This document shows, one piece after another, positions 43,886 through 53,740 of a DNA stretch of 64,000 nt (positions are counted from its first letter, which is position 1; each line of letters starts with the position of its first letter). The DNA is from an uncultured Erysipelotrichaceae bacterium (GTDB lineage: Bacteria; Bacillota_I; Bacilli_A; RFN20; CAG-826): NCBI GenBank assembly GCA_902802355.1, contig CADCLU010000004.1:1-64000 (forward strand). The letters run 5' to 3'. The notes under the pieces were generated by a model. It had not been told where the DNA came from. It worked only from the letters and a program-made list of their open reading frames with translations, and ran no database searches. The position numbers were made by a program, and so were the translations under genes.

Positions 43886-44464
43886 CTATAGAGCCCCTAA
43901 TTCTTTGCGAATTATCTTTTTGACCTCATCGGCGCACCTGTCGAGGGTGTCGTTGATGACGTTATACATGTAATTGCCCTTCTGAGCGATCTCATCCCTG
44001 GCCTGCTTGAGCCTCATCTGGATGGTGTCGTCATTCTCGGTGCAGCGTCCCCTGATTCTCTTCTCAAGCTCCTCATATGATGGAGGGAGAAGGAAGATGG
44101 TCACGACACCTTGCTGGCCTTTGACTTTGCTAAGGACCTGGGTAGCACCGTGGACATCGATCTCAAGAACTACGTTCTCACCTTTGTTACGGTGTTCCTC
44201 GATTGGGGCTAACGGAGTTCCATAGGAATGTCCGACGTAACGGTTATATTCAAGGAGTTTGCCTTCCTCGATGAGCTTATCGAATTCATCTTGGCTGATG
44301 AAATAATACTCGCGTCCATGCATCTCCCCTTCTCTTTTTTGGCGGGTGGTCACGGACACGGAGAAAAAGAGATTTAGATCCTTATCTTCCATCACTTTCT
44401 GGCGGATGGTGCCTTTGCCGACCCCGGAAGGTCCGCTCATGATGATTAAGAGTCCCTTTTTCAT
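43886..44464 (-). CDS. gmk: Guanylate kinase
   Basis: It phosphorylates GMP to GDP. The 192-residue protein has the P-loop SGPSGVGKGT, the GMP-binding SVTTRQKREGEMHGREYYF and the lid region RIRGRCTEND. The start at 44464 fits the family. No Shine-Dalgarno is present, and a strong promoter (TTGTAA-17-TATAAT) ends only 9 bases upstream, so the transcript has at most about 3 bases of leader. It is divergent from rqcH and upstream of priA, as in Bacillus (gmk-rpoZ-coaBC-priA) but without the two genes in between. Confidence 0.95.
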   Translation of the reverse strand: MKKGLLIIMSGPSGVGKGTIRQKVMEDKDLNLFFSVSVTTRQKREGEMHGREYYFISQDEFDKLIEEGKLLEYNRYVGHSYGTPLAPIEEHRNKGENVVLEIDVHGATQVLSKVKGQQGVVTIFLLPPSYEELEKRIRGRCTENDDTIQMRLKQARDEIAQKGNYMYNVINDTLDRCADEVKKIIRKELGAL

Positions 44465-44473
44465 GTTTGCAAA

Positions 44474-44502
44474 ATTATAGGACCCTTGTCTTTTTTTTAC
44501 AA
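44474..44502 (-). promoter_or_regulatory. gmk promoter (leaderless layout)
   Basis: On the minus strand TTGTAA (44497-44502), a 17-base spacer and a perfect TATAAT (44474-44479) end 9 bases before the gmk ATG. Confidence 0.7.
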
Positions 44503-44588
44503 CAGAATATAGCATGGCATCGAAAGTGATTTGAGAATCACCATCTTTACAATTATTGGTTACGATGACCGCTCTCGAATTACGCGAT

Positions 44589-44599
44589 TATGCTACAAT
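44589..44599 (+). promoter_or_regulatory. Extended -10 promoter of rqcH (leaderless layout)
   Basis: TATGCTACAAT is a full extended -10 (TATG-n-TACAAT, hexamer 44594-44599) and ends 9 bases before the ATG at 44609. There is no convincing -35 and no Shine-Dalgarno. Confidence 0.6.
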
Positions 44600-44608
44600 A
44601 ATGGTCGC

Positions 44609-46027
44609 ATGAAAGCCTTAAGCAAGAGTGACCTCGAAATATACGCTTCCTACCTCTCTAAGAACTTAGAAGGAAAGCATCTCTCTAGCCCTATCCTTTA
44701 TACCGAGAAGGCCTTCTTTTTTAGGCTGAGCGGAAAAGACGGCTCAAGGTTTTCGATTGTCCTCGATGAGGAATGCCCGAGAGTCTATATCGCTAGCGAA
44801 GGTATTGGCGCCACAAGCGTAAGCTCCCACTTCTTCGATCAGCTTAAGAAAGAGCTCGTGAATCCTTATATCGAGAAGGTGTCCGCCTTTGGCGACGACA
44901 GAATTCTTAAGTTATCTCTTCTGACCATTAATAGCGTTTTCAAAGAAGAACCGCGTAACCTCTATATCGAACTATTTCCTCATCATCCAAACCTTGTTGT
45001 CACTGATGGCGAGAACAAGATCGTCCTTTGCTACAAGACCAGCCATGCGGATGACGATAGACCTCTCCTCAAAGGAATAATCTACGAGGCTCCTAAAAAG
45101 AATAAATTCACTGCAAAACCTTCCTCTTTTGACCCAAAAGCCTTTGAGAATGAGTGTTATTTAGCTGAAGAGGTTTTATCGAGCAAGAGAAAGAACGACC
45201 GCTTCTCCTATCTCTTCAGAGCGTTGAAGAACAGGAAGAAACTCCTTGAGAGAAAGCTTGTCTCACTTGATAAAGACATCGCCGAAGCAAATGGCCATCT
45301 CGACGATGGAAGATTCGGCGATGCGATTTATATGTCGATGGACTCCATCCCTCCGAAGGCGTCATCTTTCGTCTACGAAGGAGAAGAAATCAAACTCGAT
45401 CCTTCTAGAAGTGCAGCCGAGAATGCGAACGCCTATTATAAGCGTGCGAAGAAAGCCAAGATGACTCTTAAACAGGTCGACATTAGCAAAGAGAAAGCCT
45501 CCAAAGAACTCGAAGAGATCACTTCTTCCCTTACTCAGCTCGAACATGCCGATGAAGCAGGACTTGAGATGATGGCTAAGGAACTTGATATGGCGATTGC
45601 CAATCAGGCGAAGAAGAAAGGGGCTCATGAATGGAGAGGTTTATCCGTCTCTTCTCTCCCCTACTGTGTAGAGTATGAAGGAACGAAGATCCTTTATGGC
45701 AAAACCTCAAAGCAGAACGATTGTCTGACCTTCCTCTTTGAGACCGCAAAAGACCATCTCTGGTTCCATGTTATGGGTAACAGCGGCTCCCACGTCATCA
45801 TCAAGAAAGACGATCCAACCGAAGAAGAGATTAATCTCGCTGCATCAATCGCTCTCCTTAACTCCAAGCAGGAGGAAGGCGAGGTCATGATGGCCTATAG
45901 AAAAGACGTCAGAAAAGGTTCCGTCCCTGGACAGGCTGTTGTCAAAACCTTCAAGACACTCAGACTCAACTCTCTTAACAAAAATGCCAAAAAGTTGTTA
46001 AATGACGCCAAGAGATACAACTTCTAA
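44609..46027 (+). CDS. rqcH: Ribosome quality control protein RqcH (NFACT family)
   Basis: RqcH binds stalled 50S-peptidyl-tRNA complexes and adds C-terminal alanine tails that mark the nascent chain for degradation. The 472-residue protein has the NFACT-N domain with the functional Asp-Arg pair in FGDDRILKL, the YIELFPHHPNLVV segment, helix-hairpin-helix and coiled-coil regions (about 205-340) and the NFACT-R domain (DHLWFHVMGNSGSHVIIKKDDP at about 405). It is shorter than the Bacillus protein (about 570). The ATG at 44609 is preceded by an extended -10 at leaderless distance. Confidence 0.92.
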   Translation: MKALSKSDLEIYASYLSKNLEGKHLSSPILYTEKAFFFRLSGKDGSRFSIVLDEECPRVYIASEGIGATSVSSHFFDQLKKELVNPYIEKVSAFGDDRILKLSLLTINSVFKEEPRNLYIELFPHHPNLVVTDGENKIVLCYKTSHADDDRPLLKGIIYEAPKKNKFTAKPSSFDPKAFENECYLAEEVLSSKRKNDRFSYLFRALKNRKKLLERKLVSLDKDIAEANGHLDDGRFGDAIYMSMDSIPPKASSFVYEGEEIKLDPSRSAAENANAYYKRAKKAKMTLKQVDISKEKASKELEEITSSLTQLEHADEAGLEMMAKELDMAIANQAKKKGAHEWRGLSVSSLPYCVEYEGTKILYGKTSKQNDCLTFLFETAKDHLWFHVMGNSGSHVIIKKDDPTEEEINLAASIALLNSKQEEGEVMMAYRKDVRKGSVPGQAVVKTFKTLRLNSLNKNAKKLLNDAKRYNF

Positions 46028-46040
46028 TTCCAAAAAACCT

Positions 46041-46904
46041 ATGCAAAAACCGATTAAATTCTTCCTTAGTTTGCTTTGCCTACCAGGACTTTGCTCTTGC
46101 CAATTGGACGAAGCTTTTGACGATCATCCAAACGCAATGGAAGTCATGATGTCTAACAGCATTCAAGATTTCGACAACGATTCCACTTCTCTCCGCTCAA
46201 TAGCAGAACCAGAGTCTGCCGAAGAGATAATCTACCGCGCCGAGCATGGCGAGAACGTCCTCTTTGCTTTCTCACAGGAGGACTGCTCATCCTGCGAGAG
46301 TTTCATGAAGAACGTTGGGAAACGCCTCTGGGAAACGAAATACAGGATTTCCTTGATCGGCAAAGGGATAAAAGAAGAGGCAGCGAAGATTTCAAAGTAC
46401 GTCGTCGATAATGAATTAGAAAGAATGCTTGCTCACCCAATAAGCGGAGGCACCCCTTCCCTATACATAATGAACAACGAGAAAATCGTCGAACTCGTAT
46501 ACGGATCAAATAAAGATGACGACAAGATCGTTGCCACCGCTTTAAAGGAATATGTCAAAGGCGGCAATGTGTATCACTCTGATGTCAGCGGTTGGCACTC
46601 ATCGTTTTTGAAACACGATACCCTCATAGAAGGACCAACCTACGTCTTAAGCGAAGCGTCGAAAGACGATTTCTATACGAATGTTTTCCCAACCGTTTCA
46701 AAAAGCGACAAAAAGTTCAACGTCATTGGAGTCAAATCTTACGATGAGAATTCTTCTGGCCTCAATATGTTACGCGGATACACAGGCACGAATGACCTCG
46801 AAGGAAAGCTTCTCTACGTCGATCTTGCCGATAAAAGCACCATCACCATCATCGATGATGCCCAGTCATATCTAAAAGAGAACTACGTTAGTTCTTCTCT
46901 CTAA
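46041..46904 (+). CDS. Thioredoxin-like lipoprotein
   Basis: The 287-residue protein has a lipoprotein signal (FFLSLLCLPGLCSC, C20 as lipid-bearing cysteine). After a 45-residue spacer comes a thioredoxin-like fold with a CSSC redox motif in FSQEDCSSCESF, a cis-proline segment GGTPSLYI and a GSNKDDD loop. A second part of about 120 residues follows that I do not recognise. It is likely an extracellular, membrane-anchored thiol-disulfide protein. It starts 13 bases after the rqcH stop without a clear ribosome binding site, so read-through from rqcH is likely. Its 3' end overlaps the convergent ATP-grasp gene by 17 bases. Confidence 0.75.
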   Translation: MQKPIKFFLSLLCLPGLCSCQLDEAFDDHPNAMEVMMSNSIQDFDNDSTSLRSIAEPESAEEIIYRAEHGENVLFAFSQEDCSSCESFMKNVGKRLWETKYRISLIGKGIKEEAAKISKYVVDNELERMLAHPISGGTPSLYIMNNEKIVELVYGSNKDDDKIVATALKEYVKGGNVYHSDVSGWHSSFLKHDTLIEGPTYVLSEASKDDFYTNVFPTVSKSDKKFNVIGVKSYDENSSGLNMLRGYTGTNDLEGKLLYVDLADKSTITIIDDAQSYLKENYVSSSL

Positions 46905-48081
46905 CCTTCTTATCGAACTCGAGGCCATCCTCGAGTTTTTTCCATTTTGAGTAGATGAAATAGTCACCCATCGCATCGGCGTATCCTTTAGGATATGAGC
47001 CTTCCATGCAGATGTGTTCTTCGTATTTCTCCTTGAGTTCTTCAAGGTTATTTTTATAGCTGAGTTTGTTCTTTCTCGAAGAAGCGAGAGCGTAGTATTT
47101 CTCTAGCTTCATATCCTGACGGTTCTCGTTATAGGCGATGACGTCAGCGTAGATCTCATAGCAAGAGACTGAGTTAGCAAAGTTAATTAAATCTGGGGTA
47201 TTTCCTCCAGCCGGTCTCATATTGCACTCAAGACCATAGATGCCGTTTTCGGTGACGAAGAACTCGATATGGAAGAACCTCTTCTTGATGCCGAATGATT
47301 TGATGACCTTCTTGCCCATCTCATCGAATTCTTTGATGTCGAAGAGCTTGGATGGAAGGGAGATTGGGTTGTTGTAATAGCAATCGTCTTCGTTGTACTG
47401 CACCATCTCAGCGGTAGGCGTATCAAAGATATCGGTCGTGGAGAAGACCACTTCACTGTCGTTGTCGCAGATGCCGTCATAGGAGACGATCGTGCCTTTG
47501 ATGTATTCCTCCATGATGTAGGTCTCAGGGAGTTTTTTGGCTAAGAACTTATCGAGAGCGGCTTCATCTTCGAGCTTATAGGAATCTGTAGCGCCGACAC
47601 CGACGTTAGGCTTCACGAAAAGAGGCCATCCGACTTTGGAGGCGAATTCCTTAGCTTTAGCTAAATCATCTGGTCCATTGACCAAGATGTAGCGCATCGT
47701 CTTGACTCCAGCATCCTGGAAGCAGGCTTTCATTGCGCTTTTGGCTTTGATCTTGAGCATGTCTCCCGGGAGGAAACCGTTCTCGACCATCATGTCTTTA
47801 CGGAGTCTAGCATCCTCTTGGAGCCACCACTCATTGTTGCTCTCGAGATAATCGATCGGGCCGTAGTTCTTTTCGTAGTAACGGCAGACGTCGAGCATAT
47901 TGCTATAGACCGACATATCATGGACTTGCATGTACTCGGTCAAGTTGGCTTTGAGAGATTCGTTTAATGAAGAATATGGAGCGTCTCCGATGCCTAAAAC
48001 CCTAATTCCTCTTTTGTTGAGAGATTCCACGAAATGGTAATAGCAATCAGGGAAGTTCGGAGAAATGAAAATGAAGTTCAT
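46888..48081 (-). CDS. ATP-grasp family ligase
   Basis: The 397-residue protein has the ATP-grasp layout: an N-terminal Rossmann-like domain (FIFISPNFPDCYYHF, GIGDAPY), the central nucleotide-binding part (GWPLFVKPNVGVGATDSYKL, YIMEEYIKGTIVSYDGI) and the metal-binding FHIEFFVTENGIYGLECNMRPAGG with the Glu and Asn ligands. Such carboxylate-amine ligases form amide or peptide bonds; the substrate cannot be told. No Shine-Dalgarno is present, and TACAAT (minus strand, 48088-48093) ends 6 bases before the ATG, giving a leaderless layout. It lies between atpC and the converging lipoprotein gene. Confidence 0.87.
   Translation of the reverse strand: MNFIFISPNFPDCYYHFVESLNKRGIRVLGIGDAPYSSLNESLKANLTEYMQVHDMSVYSNMLDVCRYYEKNYGPIDYLESNNEWWLQEDARLRKDMMVENGFLPGDMLKIKAKSAMKACFQDAGVKTMRYILVNGPDDLAKAKEFASKVGWPLFVKPNVGVGATDSYKLEDEAALDKFLAKKLPETYIMEEYIKGTIVSYDGICDNDSEVVFSTTDIFDTPTAEMVQYNEDDCYYNNPISLPSKLFDIKEFDEMGKKVIKSFGIKKRFFHIEFFVTENGIYGLECNMRPAGGNTPDLINFANSVSCYEIYADVIAYNENRQDMKLEKYYALASSRKNKLSYKNNLEELKEKYEEHICMEGSYPKGYADAMGDYFIYSKWKKLEDGLEFDKKVREKN
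46916..46941 (+). terminator. Intrinsic terminator of the lipoprotein gene, inside the ATP-grasp coding region
   Basis: AACTCGAGG (46916-46924) and CCTCGAGTT (46929-46937) form a perfect 9-bp stem with a CCAT loop and six T. It lies within the last codons of the ATP-grasp gene on the other strand. Confidence 0.75.
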
Positions 48082-48087
48082 GAGACC

Positions 48088-48093
48088 ATTGTA
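48088..48093 (-). promoter_or_regulatory. -10 element of the ATP-grasp gene (leaderless layout)
   Basis: TACAAT on the minus strand is followed by GGTCTC and the ATG at 48081. No clear -35 is found upstream. Confidence 0.5.
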
Positions 48094-48157
48094 AAAGAAA
48101 AAAATACGATTTCTTTATGAAACCTCTTACATTGAAAAAATATTTGTTTTGCGGGGG

Positions 48158-48510
48158 TTATTGCTTGAGTTTGGCGGAGGCGACTTTGACGTCTTCCTCG
48201 TCTTTGTTGATGGTAAGAGGGCGACCCTTAATGAGCTCAAGGGCCTCTTCTTCGGAATCCGCTTCAAGGGCGGTTTCGCTAAGCACGATGATCTTGTCAT
48301 CAGGTTTGACTTCCACTGCCCCATGCCACAAGGCAAAGAAGCGGCTCTTGCCGAAAGACGTGATCTTAGCCACGCCCGTAGGCTTAAGCTCGCCGACGAC
48401 AGGCGTATATCCCCTCATGATGCCCATAGGGCCTCTCGTGGTTGGGAGATAAAGCTCGTCGCACTCGCCTTCAAAGGCGATTCCATTTGGGGTGAGGATG
48501 AGAAGTTCCA

Positions 48511-48511
<1 letters not shown>
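48158..48511 (-). CDS. atpC: ATP synthase epsilon subunit
   Basis: It is the central-stalk subunit linking gamma to the c-ring, and can inhibit ATP hydrolysis. The 117-residue protein has the N-terminal beta-sandwich (LLILTPNGIAFEGECDELYLPT, GYTPVV) and a short C-terminal helical part. It is shorter than the usual 130-140 residues, so the inhibitory helix is reduced. It is the last gene of the operon and overlaps the atpD stop by one base. Confidence 0.92.
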
Positions 48512-49944
<1,433 letters not shown>

Positions 49945-50805
49945 TTATTCGTGGGCATTTGCCCCTCCCACCACCTCGGTGATTTCCTGGGTGATGGCGT
50001 TTTGTCTTGCTTTGTTGTATTCGATGTTGAGTTTCTCGAGTAACTCATCAGCGTTGTCGTTAGCGTTATCCATGGCCGTTCTTCTAGAGGCTTGCTCGCT
50101 TAACTCGCTTTCAAGCAATCTGCCATATAGCACGCTGGTGAGGTAATCAGGCATGAGCGAATGGATAAGGTCCCTAGGGCTCTCGTCGAAGATCGGAGGG
50201 CAGAAGGATTCGTTCTTCCATTTCTTCGGAGTGATTTGGACGGGGAGGAACTGGAAGGTTAACGGGGTGAAGGTTATCGAGTTGATGTAATGGGTGAAGA
50301 TGATGCAGATGTTCTTGTACTTCTCTTTGTTGAATTCATCTTTGAGTTTGAGGCAGAAAGAACGGAGCTTTTCCATATCGAGATCAAGGTCCGCTTCCAT
50401 AAAATCCCTGACAATATTGAGGTATTTTTCGTTTCTCTCGTAGTGATGGATGGCTTTGTTGCCAATCGGAACGATGTAGTCGGTTGGCTTGATTATCGAG
50501 TCTGCGTATTTGAAGAGATTGCTATTATAGGCACCGCATAAACCCATGTTCGAAGAGATGACGATGTAGAGGGTTGGGAGGTCGCCTTTGTTGAGACAGC
50601 CGTAGTGAGACATCGTCTCTTTGTCGTGGCTGAAAAGCATCGCCATAAGGTTCTGGTATTCTTCGATGTAGAAGTTGCTCTTCTCGAAGGCATCCTTAAG
50701 ACGTTTGGTCTTGACCGTGGCGATGAGCTCCATCGCTTTGGTCGTCTTCTCCGTCCCTTGGATGGCTAAGATCCTATGTTTGGTTTTGCTTAATGAGCCA
50801 GGCAT
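49945..50805 (-). CDS. atpG: ATP synthase gamma subunit
   Basis: It forms the rotating central shaft. The 286-residue protein begins with the helix KTKHRILAIQGTEKTTKAMELIATVKTKR and ends with the matching C-terminal helix (RRTAMDNANDNADELLEKL, ITQEITEVVGGA). The central part contains SSNMGLCGAYN. It starts 2 bases after the atpA stop. Confidence 0.95.
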   Translation of the reverse strand: MPGSLSKTKHRILAIQGTEKTTKAMELIATVKTKRLKDAFEKSNFYIEEYQNLMAMLFSHDKETMSHYGCLNKGDLPTLYIVISSNMGLCGAYNSNLFKYADSIIKPTDYIVPIGNKAIHHYERNEKYLNIVRDFMEADLDLDMEKLRSFCLKLKDEFNKEKYKNICIIFTHYINSITFTPLTFQFLPVQITPKKWKNESFCPPIFDESPRDLIHSLMPDYLTSVLYGRLLESELSEQASRRTAMDNANDNADELLEKLNIEYNKARQNAITQEITEVVGGANAHE

Positions 50806-50807
50806 TC

Positions 50808-52334
50808 TTACTTAGTCACTTCCTTTTTGAGTTTGTAGATTGACTTGTATTCCTTGATGGCGGCAATGAGTCTCTCATTGAGTTCGTCACTAAAGGCTTT
50901 CTTTTCATTTAATTCGTCGATGATTTCCTTATGGGAATCCTCAATGTAGGTGTACATCTCGGAAAGGAATGGGTTGACCTCTGGGAGAGGGAGGTCATCG
51001 AGGAATTTCTTATTGACCGCGAAGAGTTCGATGATCTCGCGGATCATGTTCATTGGGGCCCAGTTGACCTGCTTGAGGGCTTCGGTGACGACCGCACCAT
51101 GGGTGAGGATGCGCTTGGTCTCGGCATCGAGGTCGCTTCCGAACTGGGAGAAGCTCAAATTCTCACGGTAGTTAGCAAGCTCGATCTTTAAGGATGAGGC
51201 GACTTGCTTCATGGCTTTGATCTGGGCGGAGCTACCAACACGGCTGACAGAAAGACCGGAATCAACAGCAGGACGCTGGCCGGAAGCAAAGAAATCGCTC
51301 ACGAGGAAGATCTGTCCGTCGGTGATGGAGATGATGTTCGTCGGGATGTAGGCGCTGATATCGCCAGCCTGGGTCTCGACGATTGGGAGAGCGGTGATTG
51401 AGCCACCGCCGTAATCTTTCGAGAGTTTACAAGCTCTCTCAAGAAGTCTGCTATGGAGATAGAAGATGTCGCCTGGATAAGCTTCACGGCCTGGGGCTCT
51501 TCTTAAAAGAAGAGAAAGGGCACGATAGGCGACAGCGTGCTTACTTAAATCGTCGAAGACGATGAGGACGTCCTCACCGTTTTCCATCCACTCCTCAGCC
51601 ATGGCCATGCCCGCGAACGGGGCGACGTATTGCTGAGGCGCTGGCTCGGAGGCGCTGGCGTTAATGACCGTAACGTAATCGAAGCAGCCTCTTTGTTTGA
51701 GCTTGGCGACGATTCCGGCGACGGTAGAGTTCTTCTGACCGATCGCGACATAGACGCACTTAACGTTCTTGCCTTTTTGATTCACGATGGTGTCGATGGC
51801 AATGGAGGTCTTGCCAGTCTGACGGTCACCGATGATGAGCTCACGCTGACCACGGCCGATCGGAATCATGGAATCGATGGCTTTGATGCCCGTTTCGAGA
51901 GGGGTATTGACGGATTTTCTCGTCATGACGCCAGGAGCGATTCTCTCAATTGGGCGCGTTTTTGCATAGGATATTGGTCCCGCTTCGTCTAAAGGAAGAC
52001 CAAGAGGAGAGACGACTCTTCCAAGTAATCCATCCCCTACTGGGACCTCAACTACTTTGTGGGTGCGCTTGACGGTATCGCCCTCTTTGATCTGCCTGTC
52101 GCTGCCTAAAAGGACGGCGCCGACATCATCGAGGTTGAGGTTCATGACCATGCCATAGACGTCGTTAGGGAAAAGAAGAAGCTCACCGAGCATGGCGTTC
52201 TTAAGGCCATAGATTGTCGCAATGCCATCGCCGACTGCGATGACGGTGCCTACGTCGCTGCTCTCGACAAGGTTCTCATATCCCTTGATCTGCTCCTTGA
52301 TGAGAGCGCTTATCTCACTGGGGTTTAGTTTCAT
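50808..52334 (-). CDS. atpA: ATP synthase alpha subunit
   Basis: It is the non-catalytic nucleotide-binding F1 subunit. The 508-residue protein has the N-terminal [11 protein letters not shown], Walker [34 protein letters not shown] and [21 protein letters not shown]. It overlaps the atpH stop by 4 bases. Confidence 0.97.
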   Translation of the reverse strand: MKLNPSEISALIKEQIKGYENLVESSDVGTVIAVGDGIATIYGLKNAMLGELLLFPNDVYGMVMNLNLDDVGAVLLGSDRQIKEGDTVKRTHKVVEVPVGDGLLGRVVSPLGLPLDEAGPISYAKTRPIERIAPGVMTRKSVNTPLETGIKAIDSMIPIGRGQRELIIGDRQTGKTSIAIDTIVNQKGKNVKCVYVAIGQKNSTVAGIVAKLKQRGCFDYVTVINASASEPAPQQYVAPFAGMAMAEEWMENGEDVLIVFDDLSKHAVAYRALSLLLRRAPGREAYPGDIFYLHSRLLERACKLSKDYGGGSITALPIVETQAGDISAYIPTNIISITDGQIFLVSDFFASGQRPAVDSGLSVSRVGSSAQIKAMKQVASSLKIELANYRENLSFSQFGSDLDAETKRILTHGAVVTEALKQVNWAPMNMIREIIELFAVNKKFLDDLPLPEVNPFLSEMYTYIEDSHKEIIDELNEKKAFSDELNERLIAAIKEYKSIYKLKKEVTK

Positions 52335-52882
52335 ATCTTTCCTCCGTCTGTTTTGAGAAGGGTGCTGCGTAAACGCTCAACCTTCCCAAGGATGGTCCCG
52401 TCAAAGACTTTGTCATCCACATATACTTTCACGCCGCCGATAAGACGATGGTCGACGTGGTTCTCGAGCTCCACTTTGGAACCAAGGCGGTCCCCGATGG
52501 ATTTCTCGATCTTTTTGATTTCTGATTCGGTGAGTTTCTCCGCCGAATAGACGATTCCTTCCTTTATTCCGGAATAATCGTTAGCGAGTTTGTTGAACGA
52601 TGAGGCGATGATCTCGAAATGGATGATCTCGTGCTTCATCATGAGGAGCTTAAGGAAAGCCGGAATCTCTTTGTTCTCATAATCCCCGAAGAGTTTGTCG
52701 ACGAGGTTGTTAAGGGATTCCTCTGGAAGCGAGTACGAAGCAAGCGTTTCCAAAAGCTCAGGGTTTTCCCTGAAAAGGCTTAGAACCTTCTTCATTTCCT
52801 TTTGGAAAGAAGGGACTTTCTTCACCTCTAGTGCCAGCTCATAAAGGCCGGCTGCGTATGCGTTTGCTTCCGCTCCCCTCAT
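52331..52882 (-). CDS. atpH: ATP synthase delta subunit
   Basis: It connects the peripheral stalk to the top of F1. The 183-residue protein has the N-terminal six-helix domain ([21 protein letters not shown]) and the conserved C-terminal strand region ([35 protein letters not shown]). It lies between atpF and atpA. Confidence 0.94.
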   Translation of the reverse strand: MRGAEANAYAAGLYELALEVKKVPSFQKEMKKVLSLFRENPELLETLASYSLPEESLNNLVDKLFGDYENKEIPAFLKLLMMKHEIIHFEIIASSFNKLANDYSGIKEGIVYSAEKLTESEIKKIEKSIGDRLGSKVELENHVDHRLIGGVKVYVDDKVFDGTILGKVERLRSTLLKTDGGKI

Positions 52883-52891
52883 TTATTCTCC

Positions 52892-53440
52892 TTATTCGTC
52901 CACGCTGTCGACGAATTCATCGACGAGCTTGGCATTATCCTCTTTGTTCACTTCACGGCCAAGGACGGCTTTAGAGGCATCGAGGGCGACATTGACGATT
53001 TCCTCTCTGATGGCGCGCTTAGATTTCTCTTCGGCCTGAGCGATAGCCTCATCGGCCGCTCTCTGGCGGGCCTCGGCTTGCTCGTTGGCGTTCTTGATGA
53101 TGCCCTCGGCACTGACTTCGGCGTCGCTTTTGGCTTTGGAAATGATTTCCCCTGCCTCTTTACGGGCCTCGGAGATCATCTTGTCGCTTTCGGCGACTTT
53201 CTTCTCGTACATGGCTTTCGAAGTCTCGCTGTCGCGGATGTTCTTCTCCACGTAGTTCTTTCTGGCGTCGAGGTATTTCTTAACCGGTTTGTAGGCGATT
53301 TTGTAAAGGAACACGAAAAGGACGATTAACGCGAGAAGGTTGATGAGCAAGCTCCAGAAGTTTGGAAAAAGCTTGTTCAAGAAGTCCTCAGCGGTAAAGG
53401 GAGGTGCAGAATCGTATACTTTGATTCCTAATCCGTTCAT
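52892..53440 (-). CDS. atpF: ATP synthase b subunit
   Basis: It forms the peripheral stalk. The 182-residue protein has one membrane segment (about residues 28-50: FWSLLINLLALIVLFVFL), then the YKPVKKYLDARK motif and a long charged coiled coil (about 60-160). It follows atpE by 17 bases. Confidence 0.94.
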   Translation of the reverse strand: MNGLGIKVYDSAPPFTAEDFLNKLFPNFWSLLINLLALIVLFVFLYKIAYKPVKKYLDARKNYVEKNIRDSETSKAMYEKKVAESDKMISEARKEAGEIISKAKSDAEVSAEGIIKNANEQAEARQRAADEAIAQAEEKSKRAIREEIVNVALDASKAVLGREVNKEDNAKLVDEFVDSVDE

Positions 53441-53457
53441 CCTTATAGGTCCTTCGA

Positions 53458-53709
53458 TTACATGCCTGCGTTAAGAGCTGGAAGACCCATCAAGAAGATG
53501 ATGAGAATGGCGACGACAAGGGCGTAGATGGCGGTTGACTCGTCAAGAGCGACCGCGACGATCATGTTGCTGCGGAGCTTGCCAGCCATTTCTGGGTTTC
53601 TGACCATGCCGTCGATTGAGTGGCAGCAGATGAGGCCTTCACCGATGGCGGAGAGGCAGCCCATGCCGACTGCGATGGCGGCTGCGATTGCGCATAAACC
53701 TGCATTCAT
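53458..53709 (-). CDS. atpE: ATP synthase c subunit with two-carboxylate, Na+-type site
   Basis: It forms the membrane rotor ring. The 83-residue hairpin has helix 1 with GMGCLSAIGEG, the polar RNPE loop and helix 2 with DESTAIY. The ion-binding glutamate is E57, with S58 and Y62 beside it, matching the ES-x3-Y pattern of Na+-binding rings (E65, S66, Y70 in Ilyobacter). In helix 1 the position of the Na+ ligand Q32 is a glutamate (E24). Such a pair of carboxylates was described for the Na+-driven enzyme of Fusobacterium nucleatum. Na+ coupling is therefore predicted. CAGAAAGG-like spacing upstream is ordinary, with AGGAGG before the ATG. Confidence 0.94.
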   Translation of the reverse strand: MNAGLCAIAAAIAVGMGCLSAIGEGLICCHSIDGMVRNPEMAGKLRSNMIVAVALDESTAIYALVVAILIIFLMGLPALNAGM

Positions 53710-53740
53710 ATTTTTTTCCTCCTTATATGAATTGGTGTCC

